Shown here one piece after another: positions 43,684 to 54,428 of a stretch of DNA of 64,000 nt. A program made the translations under genes and the position numbers. This DNA comes from an uncultured Flavobacteriales bacterium (GTDB lineage Bacteria > Bacteroidota > Bacteroidia > Flavobacteriales_D > Parvicellaceae): NCBI GenBank assembly GCA_938075455.1, contig CALJHN010000003.1:98056-162055 (forward strand). Direction: 5' to 3'. Numbering within the stretch: the first letter of the stretch is position 1; every line of letters starts with the position of its first letter. Below the pieces are notes generated by a model that worked only from the letters and a program-made list of their open reading frames with translations, was not told where the DNA came from and searched no databases.

Positions 43684-45600
43684 ATGGTAATTGAGCAAAA
43701 CAATAATAGAGAAGCTTTAATTAAAGTACTCAAAAAGTACTGGAGTTTTGATGAATTCAGAGATTCACAGAAAAGAATTATAGACTTTGTTCTACAAAAA
43801 AAAGACGTTATTGCTCTACTCCCAACTAGTGGAGGTAAATCATTATGCTATCAACTACCTGCAGTCCTAATGGAAGGAACTTGTTTGGTAATATCTCCTC
43901 TTATAGCATTGATGGAGGACCAAGTAACCCAGCTTCTTAAAAGAGGAATAAAAGCCGCTTACATCAATTCTTCACTTTACTTTAAGGACATTGACAGGAT
44001 ATTGGACAATGTTATATATGGAAATATAAAAATTCTTTACGTTTCTCCTGAAAGACTAAAAACTACTCTTTTCATAGATAGATTTAAGAAAATGAATATA
44101 AGTTTTGTAGCAGTGGATGAAGCACATTGTATTTCCGAATGGGGAAATGATTTCAGACCAGAATATAGAAATATTTCAACCTTAAGAACCTTGAATAAAG
44201 ACTTGTCATTTATCGCACTTACAGCAACGGCTACTCCTAAAGTTGTAGAAGATATTGAAGAGCAACTTTCTTTTAAAGAAAGCAACAAAATAAAAAAATC
44301 TTTCATTCGAAATAATATCCATTACAGTGTAATAAACGCAATTGATAAAGAAAAGGTTCTATTGAAATTAATTACAAATGAATGTTCAATAATTTATGTT
44401 AGGAATAGGAAGAAAACAAAAGAATTATCCAAACTACTAAATAGTAAAAATTATAAAACAGATTATTACCACGCTGGATTAGATTTTAGAGAAAGATCTA
44501 AAAAACAGACCAGATGGATCAATAATGAATTTGATACAATGATAGCCACCAATGCGTTTGGAATGGGGATTGACAAATCAGATGTTAAGACAGTTATTCA
44601 CTACGACTTACCTGATACTTTAGAATCTTTTTACCAAGAGTCTGGAAGAGCAGGTAGAAATGGAAAAGCTTCCTACTCTATAGTTTTAAAAGACGATCTT
44701 GATATTGAAAATTTAAAAAAAAGAATCAAAATAAATTTCCCCAATATTGAGGATATTAAGAAAGTTTTTCAAAGTATTGTCAATATTCATCAAATAAGTA
44801 TTGGTTACTTATCGGATGAAAAGTTTGAACTTGACATTGACATTATTTCAAATAACAACAAGCTTTCTAGATCAACCACTTCTCAAGCTATTAAATATTT
44901 AATAAACGAAGGATATATTCAACAAACCAACAATTATCAATTTTCAATGGCTCAGATAATTATGTCCATAAATAGATTGAATCAATTCTTAAATACTTAC
45001 AAGAATTTTGAAAAAATTATTGATGTACTAATTAGAAGCTATCCAAACATCAGTCAACAAATGGTTAGAATAAGCGAAGCTGTTATTTCCAAGAGACTAC
45101 ATATCAACAAAGAAGAAACAATAATTTTATTAAATAAACTTCACCAACATAACATACTAAATTACGTAGCAAAAACATCTAACAACACCATTAACTTTTC
45201 AACTCCAAGACCAAACATAAATCACTTAAGTCTTTCCAAAAACTTTTTGAATTTCAAAAAGGTTAAAAATGAAAAAGCCAATCATTTAATTAACTATGTA
45301 AATCAGAAAATAGAATGCAGAAATATAAACCTACTGAGTTATTTTGGAGAACATAAAAGTGAAAAATGTAAAAACTGTGACAATTGTAATATAGGCTTAA
45401 GAATTAAAAATAATTCTGAAAAAATAGTAGAAAACGCTGTTGTTTTCCTTTTAAATTACGAACCCTTATCACCAAGCTTTATATATAAACAGCTAGAAGA
45501 AGTGATTGAAAAAGATAGATTAAACTCTATTTTGAAAAAAATGATTTTAGAAGAAAGCATTCTTAGAAACAAGAACAACTTACTTTATATTAATCAATAA
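43684..45600 (+). CDS. recQ: RecQ-family ATP-dependent DNA helicase
   Basis: The 638-residue superfamily 2 helicase has Walker A PTSGGKSLCYQ, the DEAH box VDEAHCISEWG and motif VI QESGRAGRNG. The zinc-binding C-terminal part has CKNCDNC, and a winged-helix region follows. It is a little longer than E. coli RecQ (609). The full zinc quartet is compressed here near KSEKCKNCDNC. It unwinds DNA 3' to 5' in recombination repair. It overlaps the convergent tamB by 11 bp. Confidence 0.92.
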   Translation: MVIEQNNNREALIKVLKKYWSFDEFRDSQKRIIDFVLQKKDVIALLPTSGGKSLCYQLPAVLMEGTCLVISPLIALMEDQVTQLLKRGIKAAYINSSLYFKDIDRILDNVIYGNIKILYVSPERLKTTLFIDRFKKMNISFVAVDEAHCISEWGNDFRPEYRNISTLRTLNKDLSFIALTATATPKVVEDIEEQLSFKESNKIKKSFIRNNIHYSVINAIDKEKVLLKLITNECSIIYVRNRKKTKELSKLLNSKNYKTDYYHAGLDFRERSKKQTRWINNEFDTMIATNAFGMGIDKSDVKTVIHYDLPDTLESFYQESGRAGRNGKASYSIVLKDDLDIENLKKRIKINFPNIEDIKKVFQSIVNIHQISIGYLSDEKFELDIDIISNNNKLSRSTTSQAIKYLINEGYIQQTNNYQFSMAQIIMSINRLNQFLNTYKNFEKIIDVLIRSYPNISQQMVRISEAVISKRLHINKEETIILLNKLHQHNILNYVAKTSNNTINFSTPRPNINHLSLSKNFLNFKKVKNEKANHLINYVNQKIECRNINLLSYFGEHKSEKCKNCDNCNIGLRIKNNSEKIVENAVVFLLNYEPLSPSFIYKQLEEVIEKDRLNSILKKMILEESILRNKNNLLYINQ

Positions 45601-48600
45601 ACCCTTTAGTTCTCCTCAGCTCTTTGATATCGCAATAATGACATTTGTTATTCTTGGATTTAAATAAGTTATTCATTTCACACAACAACTCTCCAAGAGA
45701 ATCAAAACTTTGCTTGTAAAATAATCCAAAACCTTGAGTGTAGTTGGACTGATTTTGATTTGAAAGATTGTATTCGTTGGACTTGTTGTAGGCATGGACT
45801 CTAATATTGCCCTTACTATTTAGTTTATATTCGATATTCACATCTCCAATAAATGAATTTGGATTTTGAGTAATATTATTCGATTGCGACATTCCTAAAT
45901 TTGTTTCTACAGTTAAACGATCGTTGAATTGCTGAGTAGACATTGCAACAGATAATTCTTCATTGGATAACTGATTGCCTAAAGTGTAGTTAAACCCTAT
46001 ATCAAACTCATCTGTAAATGAAGAAATCATATTTCCTAACTGGTTAGACAATACTTCACTAGTTGAAATATCGTAAGACTTCACATTATTACCTAAATTA
46101 AGATGGTTAGGAGTAATAAATTGATTTAAAATTAAAAGAGAAAATACTTGCTTATTAAGCTCTTCTGTATTGGATAAAACTCTTTTAAGTGCTGTTTTAA
46201 CCGATTCGTTTCCATTAGGAACCTCAATACTGAACAGAATATCTGGGTTCATTAGATTATTTTCTAAATCAATATCAACATTCACTATGCTTTTATGCTT
46301 CCAGTTTTCCCTATCTATTTCTGGCATTATATTATATAAACTAGTTCTAAGGAGATATCTAGCACTCAAATCTATTTTGGCATTGTAAGGATCTCCGAGC
46401 CAAGTTAAGTTGCCTCCCTTTATTAAATCAAACTTTTTATTTATAAAATCTTTCAATGTGAAAACATACTCTCCTTTATTAATTGTATAATTACCATACA
46501 TTGTTAAATCATAATTTTGATTAATGTTTAATTGGATGTTCCCTTGACCATTAGATTTCATTTCGTCTCCAACCAAATCGTCAAATATCAGCTTTAACTC
46601 TGCCTGGTCTGTAATTTCTAAATCAATATCAATATTCATTTTCTCTTTGGAGAAAATTTGTTTTTTAATTGTTTCAGAACTATTAGTATCTTTATTTATA
46701 AATGATATGAAATCGTGAAGAACAACTTCTGAAGAACCGTATAATGGAATATTTAAAGAGGTTCCTTCATCAGTTATTGCATTTACATAAATTGATAAAT
46801 TTTCAATAGAATCGTAACTTATATCAGCTGAACCAGTCATAAATACCTTGCCATAATAATATGGATTTTCAGAAAATGTATTATTCATTACCATTACAGG
46901 TTTATCAATTTCTAAAGAAATATTTAAGGAATAATCTATAAAATTATCATGGTGATATTTACCATTTATTTTACCAACATTATTTAGTTCATCAAAAAAA
47001 TTACCCTCCAAAATTTCAATTGCATCATCTTTCACCAAAATGTTACCATTTATTTTAAATTGAGTATTGTATTCTGTTAATTTTAATTCTCCTTTATTAA
47101 AATTCAAAAATCCGTTGAATTTAGGATGAAAAGGATCACCAGAAATGGATAAATCGCCAGAAATAAGGCCCTGAAGATTGGAAAGAATGGTATTTGGAAG
47201 AAAAGGACTTACGAAGTCAATATTAGTTCTATCAAATTTGATTATACCATCTAACTTTTTATCATTATTGGGATAAAAATAGCAATCAATTAATTGAATT
47301 TCCTTATGGTTGTTTTCATTAACTAATCCTCCATTAAGAATAAATTTATTAGAATTCTCTTGCCATAAAGAATGGAAATTCACATCTCCAATTGGGGTTA
47401 AATTAAATATTAAATTATCAATATTTAACTCGTTAAATAATTGTGGTTTAGAAAGCAATGATTGAAAATTAAAATGGGCATTTAAAACCCCTTCCATAGC
47501 TGTATTTTTTTTGTTGATTTCGAACAACATCGGAAGAGAACTCAGTTGTAAATCTTGAATTTTAAGTGATAAACTGTCAACAATATTTGGACCAATATTT
47601 CCATTTAAAATTATAGATTGATCAGCATTAGAAAGTAAAATTGAATCAATAGAATATTTATCTTGGATAAAATTTATAGAAGGATTCCCTTTCATATTCC
47701 AATAACCAACAGAGCTATCAAATAGATAAAACTCTTCAAGATTTGCAAAAATCGTTTCTGAACTTTCAAAATCAATAATTGAACTTACCTTACCAAAAGA
47801 AAGAGAATCGTTATTATTCCAAACTAAAGAGGTGTTTACAATGTTATTTTTTGCGTTAGAATTTATTTCAATATTTTGGAAATTAAGTATTTGGTTATTT
47901 TTAAACTCATCAATTGATAAAATAAATTTTAAATTACTATCTAAATAAATCCCTTGTTGATCTTTAATTTTAAGATTTATGTTATTTAAAACAAAGTTGT
48001 CATATTGAATTTTCTTAGAGTTTAAACTAAAATCTATTAGTTCTTTTTCTCCATTAAAGGAAAATCTAAAATTGGATGCTTTTGCAACATCTAAAGATGG
48101 GAAAAAGACTGATGATAGCTTGGAAAAATCACGAATTTCTAAATCAAAATCAACATATTGTTTGGATGGCAAATAATCTAAAGAATCTGATAAATTTGGA
48201 AAAATAGTAGCATATAAATAGTTTAAGTCTTTAAATATTTTGTCAAACTTAAAATCTCCAGAAATATTAAAAGAAACAAATTCAGAATTGAAATTTAATA
48301 TATGATTGTAGTTATTTGACTGAGAATCAAAGTTAATATTTCCAAAATTATATGTTTCACCATTTTCAATAAATACAAAATCTTCAATATTAGCAAATCC
48401 TGTAAAGTCTTTCCAATTATTACCAAAACCATTTAAATAAGTTTTAAATGATGCTAATCCTTCCGGGTGATTATCTAATAAGCCAATTTTTCCAAAAAAA
48501 GCATTATTAATATGCATAGAAAAATCAAATTCAGTCTCTGGTTTATTTAAGTCTATATTTCCAATAAAGTCAAGATGAATAAATTTATCAATAAGCTCCA

Positions 48601-50068
48601 TTTTCCCGATAAAAGATTTATTTTTAAAAGCACCTGAAATATTTAAATCCTCATATTTATAATCGTTGTATGTGAAATCAGACAAGTATCCATTTATTTT
48701 TAAATCAACATCTTCTCTATAAAGTCCTTTTCCATCAATTTCAAAATGGGCATTGAAGTTTTCAGCCTTGTTATTATCTAATAGTGAAATTCCTGAGATT
48801 TTTTTTGCATCAATATTAAAATGGTAAAATATTTCTGATGAATTATTTTTAAAGAAATGGAAATCCCCGAAAATTTCTCCGTTTGAAGAAACATATTCTA
48901 TATTTGACTTTATTTCTTGACTATTACCATTTCCTGATATTTGGAAATCAAAATTATTTATTTTCTTAAGTTGTTTTAATGCTAATGGAGGGATTTTTAA
49001 ATTTATATTTTCTTGAAGAGATATAAAATCATTTGCAAAAATAGTATTGGATTCTAAATTGAAAAAATAAGATACTAAATTCTCATTTGAAAAATCTGTA
49101 ATTTGAAAATCACCTTCAATAGAAGAGTTTTGATAATCAATTGAAATATCTTCTAATTTAATTGAAGAAGAGGAACCTGATAAATTGGTCTTAAGATTAA
49201 ATTTTAATGTAGTATCTAGTTTATTATTAAAAAATAAATTATAGTCTATAATAGATAGTTGGGACTTCATATTTTCAAATCTTATGAAATCGTTCTTAAA
49301 ATCTAAATTTAGATTTATGTTGTCGGAACTAAATGTACTATTTGGTGTTTTTAATTTTAAATTAACTAGTTTTAGCTTGGTTGAATCTAAATATAAATCG
49401 GCATTTAAACTTGATATATTAAAACCTTTTTCATGTTGAAATTTAAGATCGCTTATTTTTGAAAAAAATAAATTATTGTCTAATGAAATTTTATTCAATA
49501 ATAAGTTTAGGTTAATAACTTTAAAATTCTGAATATCAACATTATTAATTTCTTTATTACTATTTTTTGAAAGGTGATGAAATTGACTATTCTCAATTTT
49601 AAATTCATTTATCAAAAGCTGATAATCGTTACTTTCTCTTTGATTTTTTTCAAAACTATTTAACAAAAACTCTATTTCGTATTTTTTCTTGCCAGGGTTT
49701 TTTCTTAAAACAATTTCTGCATCTTTAAAAATCACTTGATCAATTATAAATTTCCTGTCCAGCCAGTTAATATCTTGGATATCCACTACCACTTTTGGGA
49801 CAAACAAAACAGTATCTCCATTTAAATCAGGAATAAATATTTTATTTAATTGCAGATTGGAAAACCCATTTAAAGAAACTTCTTCAAGACTGAGGTCGGA
49901 ATTTATCTCGTTACTTAAATAATTTGTAACCTCTTTGGAAATTTTATTTTGAAAAAATGAAAATCTAATTAAGAACAAGAATAATATTATCAAGAAAATT
50001 GAAAACTCTATTAGATTAAAAGTTAATCTAATTAAAATGGAATTGGTATTTTTGAAGTATTCTTTCAA
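45590..50068 (-). CDS. translocation/assembly module TamB-like protein
   Basis: The 1492-residue protein has one N-terminal membrane helix (about 17-36) and then a long beta-rich body typical of AsmA/TamB bridge proteins, ending in a C-terminal TamB domain (about 1100-1440; LKLIFDDLVGDEMKSNGQGN and FSIEVPNGNESVKTALKRV). TamB spans the periplasm and helps move lipids or barrel proteins to the outer membrane. The start is TTG at 50068, directly preceded by an in-frame TAG, so no other start is possible upstream. The last residues carry an unusual CHYC pair. tsaD begins 9 bp away on the other strand. Confidence 0.88.
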   Translation of the reverse strand: MKEYFKNTNSILIRLTFNLIEFSIFLIILFLFLIRFSFFQNKISKEVTNYLSNEINSDLSLEEVSLNGFSNLQLNKIFIPDLNGDTVLFVPKVVVDIQDINWLDRKFIIDQVIFKDAEIVLRKNPGKKKYEIEFLLNSFEKNQRESNDYQLLINEFKIENSQFHHLSKNSNKEINNVDIQNFKVINLNLLLNKISLDNNLFFSKISDLKFQHEKGFNISSLNADLYLDSTKLKLVNLKLKTPNSTFSSDNINLNLDFKNDFIRFENMKSQLSIIDYNLFFNNKLDTTLKFNLKTNLSGSSSSIKLEDISIDYQNSSIEGDFQITDFSNENLVSYFFNLESNTIFANDFISLQENINLKIPPLALKQLKKINNFDFQISGNGNSQEIKSNIEYVSSNGEIFGDFHFFKNNSSEIFYHFNIDAKKISGISLLDNNKAENFNAHFEIDGKGLYREDVDLKINGYLSDFTYNDYKYEDLNISGAFKNKSFIGKMELIDKFIHLDFIGNIDLNKPETEFDFSMHINNAFFGKIGLLDNHPEGLASFKTYLNGFGNNWKDFTGFANIEDFVFIENGETYNFGNINFDSQSNNYNHILNFNSEFVSFNISGDFKFDKIFKDLNYLYATIFPNLSDSLDYLPSKQYVDFDLEIRDFSKLSSVFFPSLDVAKASNFRFSFNGEKELIDFSLNSKKIQYDNFVLNNINLKIKDQQGIYLDSNLKFILSIDEFKNNQILNFQNIEINSNAKNNIVNTSLVWNNNDSLSFGKVSSIIDFESSETIFANLEEFYLFDSSVGYWNMKGNPSINFIQDKYSIDSILLSNADQSIILNGNIGPNIVDSLSLKIQDLQLSSLPMLFEINKKNTAMEGVLNAHFNFQSLLSKPQLFNELNIDNLIFNLTPIGDVNFHSLWQENSNKFILNGGLVNENNHKEIQLIDCYFYPNNDKKLDGIIKFDRTNIDFVSPFLPNTILSNLQGLISGDLSISGDPFHPKFNGFLNFNKGELKLTEYNTQFKINGNILVKDDAIEILEGNFFDELNNVGKINGKYHHDNFIDYSLNISLEIDKPVMVMNNTFSENPYYYGKVFMTGSADISYDSIENLSIYVNAITDEGTSLNIPLYGSSEVVLHDFISFINKDTNSSETIKKQIFSKEKMNIDIDLEITDQAELKLIFDDLVGDEMKSNGQGNIQLNINQNYDLTMYGNYTINKGEYVFTLKDFINKKFDLIKGGNLTWLGDPYNAKIDLSARYLLRTSLYNIMPEIDRENWKHKSIVNVDIDLENNLMNPDILFSIEVPNGNESVKTALKRVLSNTEELNKQVFSLLILNQFITPNHLNLGNNVKSYDISTSEVLSNQLGNMISSFTDEFDIGFNYTLGNQLSNEELSVAMSTQQFNDRLTVETNLGMSQSNNITQNPNSFIGDVNIEYKLNSKGNIRVHAYNKSNEYNLSNQNQSNYTQGFGLFYKQSFDSLGELLCEMNNLFKSKNNKCHYCDIKELRRTKGFID

Positions 50069-50077
50069 CTAACAATA

Positions 50078-51112
50078 ATGAATGTAGACAAAGATAGCAT
50101 CATTCTCGGTATAGAGTCAAGTTGTGACGACACCTCGGCAGCAATTCTTATCAATGGAGTTGTACACTCCAACGTTACAGCTAACCAATCCATACATGAA
50201 AAGTATGGAGGGGTTGTCCCAGAATTGGCTTCTAGAGCACATCAAGAAAATATTGTTCCTGTAGTTTCGGCTGCTTTAAAAGAAGCCAAAGTTTCTGTTG
50301 AAGATCTTACTAGTATTGCTTTTACTAGAGGACCTGGTCTATTAGGATCTTTATTAGTCGGTACATCTTTTGCTAAATCATTATCCTTATCGCTTGGTAT
50401 TCCCCTAATTGAAGTTCACCATATGAAAGCCCATATTCATGCACATTTCATAAAAGAGAAGAAAGAAGACAATCCAGCACCTAATTTTCCTTTTATCTGC
50501 TTAACAGTTTCTGGTGGACACACCCAAATTGTATGGGTAGAAGAACCCTTAAAAATGAAAGTTATAGGAACCACCATAGATGATGCAGTTGGAGAAGCAT
50601 TTGATAAAGCAGGAAAAATTATGGGTCTTGGATATCCTGCGGGTCCAATTATAGACCAACTATCTAAAGACGGGGACAGCAATAAATTTAATTTTACTTA
50701 CCCAAATGCTGGAGAATTAAATTATAGTTTTAGTGGTTTGAAAACTCAATTTTTAAATTTTATTAGAAAAAACGAACAGATTAATAAGCACTTTTGCAAA
50801 GAAAACTTAAATGATATCTGTGCTTCGTATCAATCTCACTTAGTGAGTTACCTACTAAAAAACCTAGAAAAATCTATTAAAAATTATTCTTGCAAAGATC
50901 TAGCTTTAGCAGGTGGGGTTTCCGCAAATTCTCATCTTAGGAAAGAGTTTGAAAAACTAGGTAAATCTCTTGGATGTAAAACCTTTGTACCTAAAATTAG
51001 TTATTGCACAGACAATGCGGCTATGATTGCTATGAGTGGGAAATTCATGGAAGAAAAAGGTTGTTTTGCAGACTTAAGCACAAGTGCAAGTGCCAGAATA
51101 CCAATGGATTAG
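50078..51112 (+). CDS. tsaD: tRNA N6-adenosine threonylcarbamoyltransferase
   Basis: The 344-residue protein opens with the family signature ILGIESSCDDTSAAI and has the metal-binding HHMKAHIHAH motif, a GGVSANSHLR loop and a final CTDNAAMIA. TsaD transfers the threonylcarbamoyl group to A37 of ANN-decoding tRNAs with TsaB and TsaE. It starts 9 bp from the divergent tamB and its stop overlaps the convergent ccsBA by 4 bp. mtaB at 3.2 kb modifies the product further. Confidence 0.96.
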   Translation: MNVDKDSIILGIESSCDDTSAAILINGVVHSNVTANQSIHEKYGGVVPELASRAHQENIVPVVSAALKEAKVSVEDLTSIAFTRGPGLLGSLLVGTSFAKSLSLSLGIPLIEVHHMKAHIHAHFIKEKKEDNPAPNFPFICLTVSGGHTQIVWVEEPLKMKVIGTTIDDAVGEAFDKAGKIMGLGYPAGPIIDQLSKDGDSNKFNFTYPNAGELNYSFSGLKTQFLNFIRKNEQINKHFCKENLNDICASYQSHLVSYLLKNLEKSIKNYSCKDLALAGGVSANSHLRKEFEKLGKSLGCKTFVPKISYCTDNAAMIAMSGKFMEEKGCFADLSTSASARIPMD

Positions 51113-54100
51113 TCAGATTTATTTAATTTTTTCTTATTGTACCAGCCTATTAAAATTAAACTGAAGATGGAGGCGATAGTAATCCAAGCCCACATTGGAA
51201 ATACAGGTGTTTCTCCCCTAGCATAAGAATGAAGTCCTTTGGATAAGTAATAATTCACCCCGATAAAAGTCATTAAAACACTAGAGAAAGCCAATACGGA
51301 AGCAACATTAAACGTGAATTTACTTTTTAGACCAGGAATCAATCTAAAATGTAAAATTATAGCATAAGTCAAGACTATTACTAGTGCCCATGTTTCCTTT
51401 GCATCCCATCCCCAATATCTGCCCCAAGACTCGTTGGCCCAGATTCCCCCAAGAAAAGTTCCAATAGTAGCAAGTGCTAAACCAATAGTGAGCGTCATTT
51501 CATTTACATAGGTTAACTCTGATATAATCATTCTCAGGTTTTTATTTTTTGGTTTTAGGAATATGTAGTTAACAACATTAATAAGACCAAGAATAAAACC
51601 AAGCCCTAAGAAGCCATAACTTATTGTTATGCAAGCTACATGTATGACCAGCCAATAGGACTTAAGAACGGGCTGCAAATCGGTTAATTGTGGGTCAAAA
51701 CTACTATGACCAGCAGTCATTAATACACAAAATGCCAATAATGCAGTTCCTGCTAGAGTTATTCTTGAACTTCTTATAAATAAAAAACCTGCTAAAACTC
51801 CTCCCCAGGCAATAAAGGTAAGTGCTTCATATCCATTACTCCAAGGTGCATGCTCAGTTATATACCATCTTAATCCCAATGCATAAGTATGCATGGCAAA
51901 TACTACCATTAATAAAACAATTAAAACCCATAAAATATATTTCACAATTTTATTTATAAGATTTTTCTTTTTGCTCAATGCATTCCAAAAAGAAAAAATA
52001 AGAAGTAAAACTGATAAATAACCGTAGTAATTTTTTACAGTTACAAATAGATTTGAGTGATTGTAAGATATTTCTCTTTGAATCTGATTTTTATTTAATA
52101 GCAAATTAGCGGGTGCTGTTTTAATTTGATATGCTTTAATAAAGTTTAGAAGTGACTGAGCAGTTTCATAATTATCTGTTTTTTTAGCTTCAGCTAAATC
52201 CATTATATAGGATCTAAATAATCTAGAAAGAGAAATATTTGCAAGATGTTGATCTAAAGTATCTATAGGTTGTTCTGCGTAAGGATCCATCCAATCCACC
52301 CATTTGTTGTCTACATCTCCGGAAATTGGAAATATTTTTAAAAAAGCACCATTCATAGTTTGAAGAACGATATTCATTCTTTCGTTGGCCTTAATAACTT
52401 CCTTATCAAAGACATTTTTTTCTACATCTTTTTTTGCAAAGCTTATTTGAACTAGCTTTTTTAATTTTTCGGTTCCATCTGGATTGAAAAAATCTTTAAC
52501 TGAAGCAAATTTCCCTTCAATACCTAAGGAATCTGCTACACCAGTACCTTTTTTAATATAAATTATTTTTTCCTCTAACCAATATGGTTTGTCTAAAATC
52601 ATATCTATAAAAATCTGCATTGGATTTACAGAAATATTATCACTTGTGGTAAAGTCATTTTTTTTTGAAATCTTATGAAAAATATCATAAGCTAGTGTAT
52701 GAGTAGGTTCAATTCTTCCATCATAAGTTTGAACCAATAAAATACCCATCGAATCGGCTTGTTCTTCAGGAATTGGTTGGTATTTATATACTTCTTCTAG
52801 ACTATCAGAACCTATATTTTGAGAGTAAGCTGACAACATTAAAAAGGAAATCATAATGGTGAAAACAGCTTTTCTTTTGTTTCTTATTTTAATGGCTTTT
52901 TTTCTAATATCAACAAATCTAGAGTTAGGATTAAATAAAGTTCCTAATAGCCCGATTGCTAAAAGTAAATACCCTAGATATGTTACTAGTGTGCCTAAAA
53001 TATCGTGATTTACTGATAAGATAGTAATGTCAGGATCTAACCCAGCACTTTTATTCTCCTCCTCAGACCAGTCGTAACTAGATTGGAAAAATCTAAATCC
53101 TCCATAATCTACAACATGATTCATAAATAAATTAAAAGAGTCATTTACAGCATTGGTTTGATCCAAAATTGTAATATCACTTTCATAGCTACTTGGACTC
53201 TCAGAACCAGGATATTTCTTCAATCTGAAGTCAGTAAGACCTACTTCAAAAGGGATATCAATTTTTTTTGAACCATATGCTATTGAGAAAAATAAATCAC
53301 TGCACTTTATTGCGGTTGGAATAGGTCTTACCCCGGCTTTTCCCAATACTATTTCATTCTGAACATCTCCATTTGTAGAAATTTCAACTTTAAGCGCGTC
53401 TGGCAAATCTTCATCATCTGAGGGTACATATTCAAATTTTGATTTCTCTTCAATACTACTTATCATTATTTGCTGTCCCAAAAAAGAAATTAAATTCCTC
53501 ACATCCACACTATGTAATTTATTTGGAGCTAAAGTATCCTGAGGAATTTCTCTACCGCTTTGTCTATCTTCAACTGAAAGACTTGCCATATCTATTTTAC
53601 TCATTTCAAAAGGGGCAAATATTTCTAGTTGGTCATTATTGTAAAAAAAACGAACAGCGTCTTGCCTATCGTTGTTATTGAATGCAAATGGTATTCCTTG
53701 TTGAACAACTACCTCTCCTGAGGGTAAATATAAATTTTCTCTTCCTGGAAGTACAAGATGGAGATGTGTCTTTCCACCAAGAACGTCCTTTAAAAATTCT
53801 TTTTTTGCATTTTCAATCCTCTCAACAACTTTCACATTGACTTCTCCCTTTCCAGGAAATTGAAAACTAGTAGTAGGTAGCTTTGTAAAAACCTTTGAAA
53901 AATAGTGCTGTATAGATTCGTTGTACTGCATGGTATCATCGTGAACTTTGATTTGCAAGTAAGGCTCTGAAGAAAAAATTTCGCTGGATGTCTTTTTTTC
54001 TTGTACCAACATTACTCCTTCATATCCAAAGTATCTTGAAAAGAATGCACCAAGAAGAGCAATAATAAAACCAAAATGAAGTAATAAAATAGACCATTTT

Positions 54101-54318
54101 TTCCACTTTAAAAGTTGATAAGTTCTGATGTTATTAATGAAATTTAATAGAAGAAGAAATAAAATAAGTTCGAACCATTTTGCATTGTATACCAATTCTT
54201 TTGCCGTTATTGTATCGTATTCGTTTTCTATGAAAGTTGCAACTCCTATTGAAGCAGCCATTGCAAAAAGCAAAACAGCCATAAATCTAGTAGACAATAA
54301 GTAATTGAGTATTCTCAT
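51109..54318 (-). CDS. fused cytochrome c biogenesis protein ResB-CcsA (CcsBA)
   Basis: The 1069-residue fusion has an N-terminal ResB half (membrane helices near 10-90, a large periplasmic region, a helix near 440-460) and a C-terminal CcsA half with the heme-handling motif ESWGRYWGWDAKETW. The fused form is the system II cytochrome c synthetase, which exports heme and ligates it to apocytochrome c in the periplasm. Fusions of this kind are known in Bacteroidota. The gene stands alone on its strand. Confidence 0.93.
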   Translation of the reverse strand: MRILNYLLSTRFMAVLLFAMAASIGVATFIENEYDTITAKELVYNAKWFELILFLLLLNFINNIRTYQLLKWKKWSILLLHFGFIIALLGAFFSRYFGYEGVMLVQEKKTSSEIFSSEPYLQIKVHDDTMQYNESIQHYFSKVFTKLPTTSFQFPGKGEVNVKVVERIENAKKEFLKDVLGGKTHLHLVLPGRENLYLPSGEVVVQQGIPFAFNNNDRQDAVRFFYNNDQLEIFAPFEMSKIDMASLSVEDRQSGREIPQDTLAPNKLHSVDVRNLISFLGQQIMISSIEEKSKFEYVPSDDEDLPDALKVEISTNGDVQNEIVLGKAGVRPIPTAIKCSDLFFSIAYGSKKIDIPFEVGLTDFRLKKYPGSESPSSYESDITILDQTNAVNDSFNLFMNHVVDYGGFRFFQSSYDWSEEENKSAGLDPDITILSVNHDILGTLVTYLGYLLLAIGLLGTLFNPNSRFVDIRKKAIKIRNKRKAVFTIMISFLMLSAYSQNIGSDSLEEVYKYQPIPEEQADSMGILLVQTYDGRIEPTHTLAYDIFHKISKKNDFTTSDNISVNPMQIFIDMILDKPYWLEEKIIYIKKGTGVADSLGIEGKFASVKDFFNPDGTEKLKKLVQISFAKKDVEKNVFDKEVIKANERMNIVLQTMNGAFLKIFPISGDVDNKWVDWMDPYAEQPIDTLDQHLANISLSRLFRSYIMDLAEAKKTDNYETAQSLLNFIKAYQIKTAPANLLLNKNQIQREISYNHSNLFVTVKNYYGYLSVLLLIFSFWNALSKKKNLINKIVKYILWVLIVLLMVVFAMHTYALGLRWYITEHAPWSNGYEALTFIAWGGVLAGFLFIRSSRITLAGTALLAFCVLMTAGHSSFDPQLTDLQPVLKSYWLVIHVACITISYGFLGLGFILGLINVVNYIFLKPKNKNLRMIISELTYVNEMTLTIGLALATIGTFLGGIWANESWGRYWGWDAKETWALVIVLTYAIILHFRLIPGLKSKFTFNVASVLAFSSVLMTFIGVNYYLSKGLHSYARGETPVFPMWAWITIASIFSLILIGWYNKKKLNKSD

Positions 54319-54428
54319 TTAGTGGTGAAATTAAATAAAAATATGTCCATAAATGCTTAATGTTTAGAACTAAAATTGTTAAGGATTGGTAAATTGAGCA
54401 ACTTAATAAGAATTGTACCTTTATTGCT

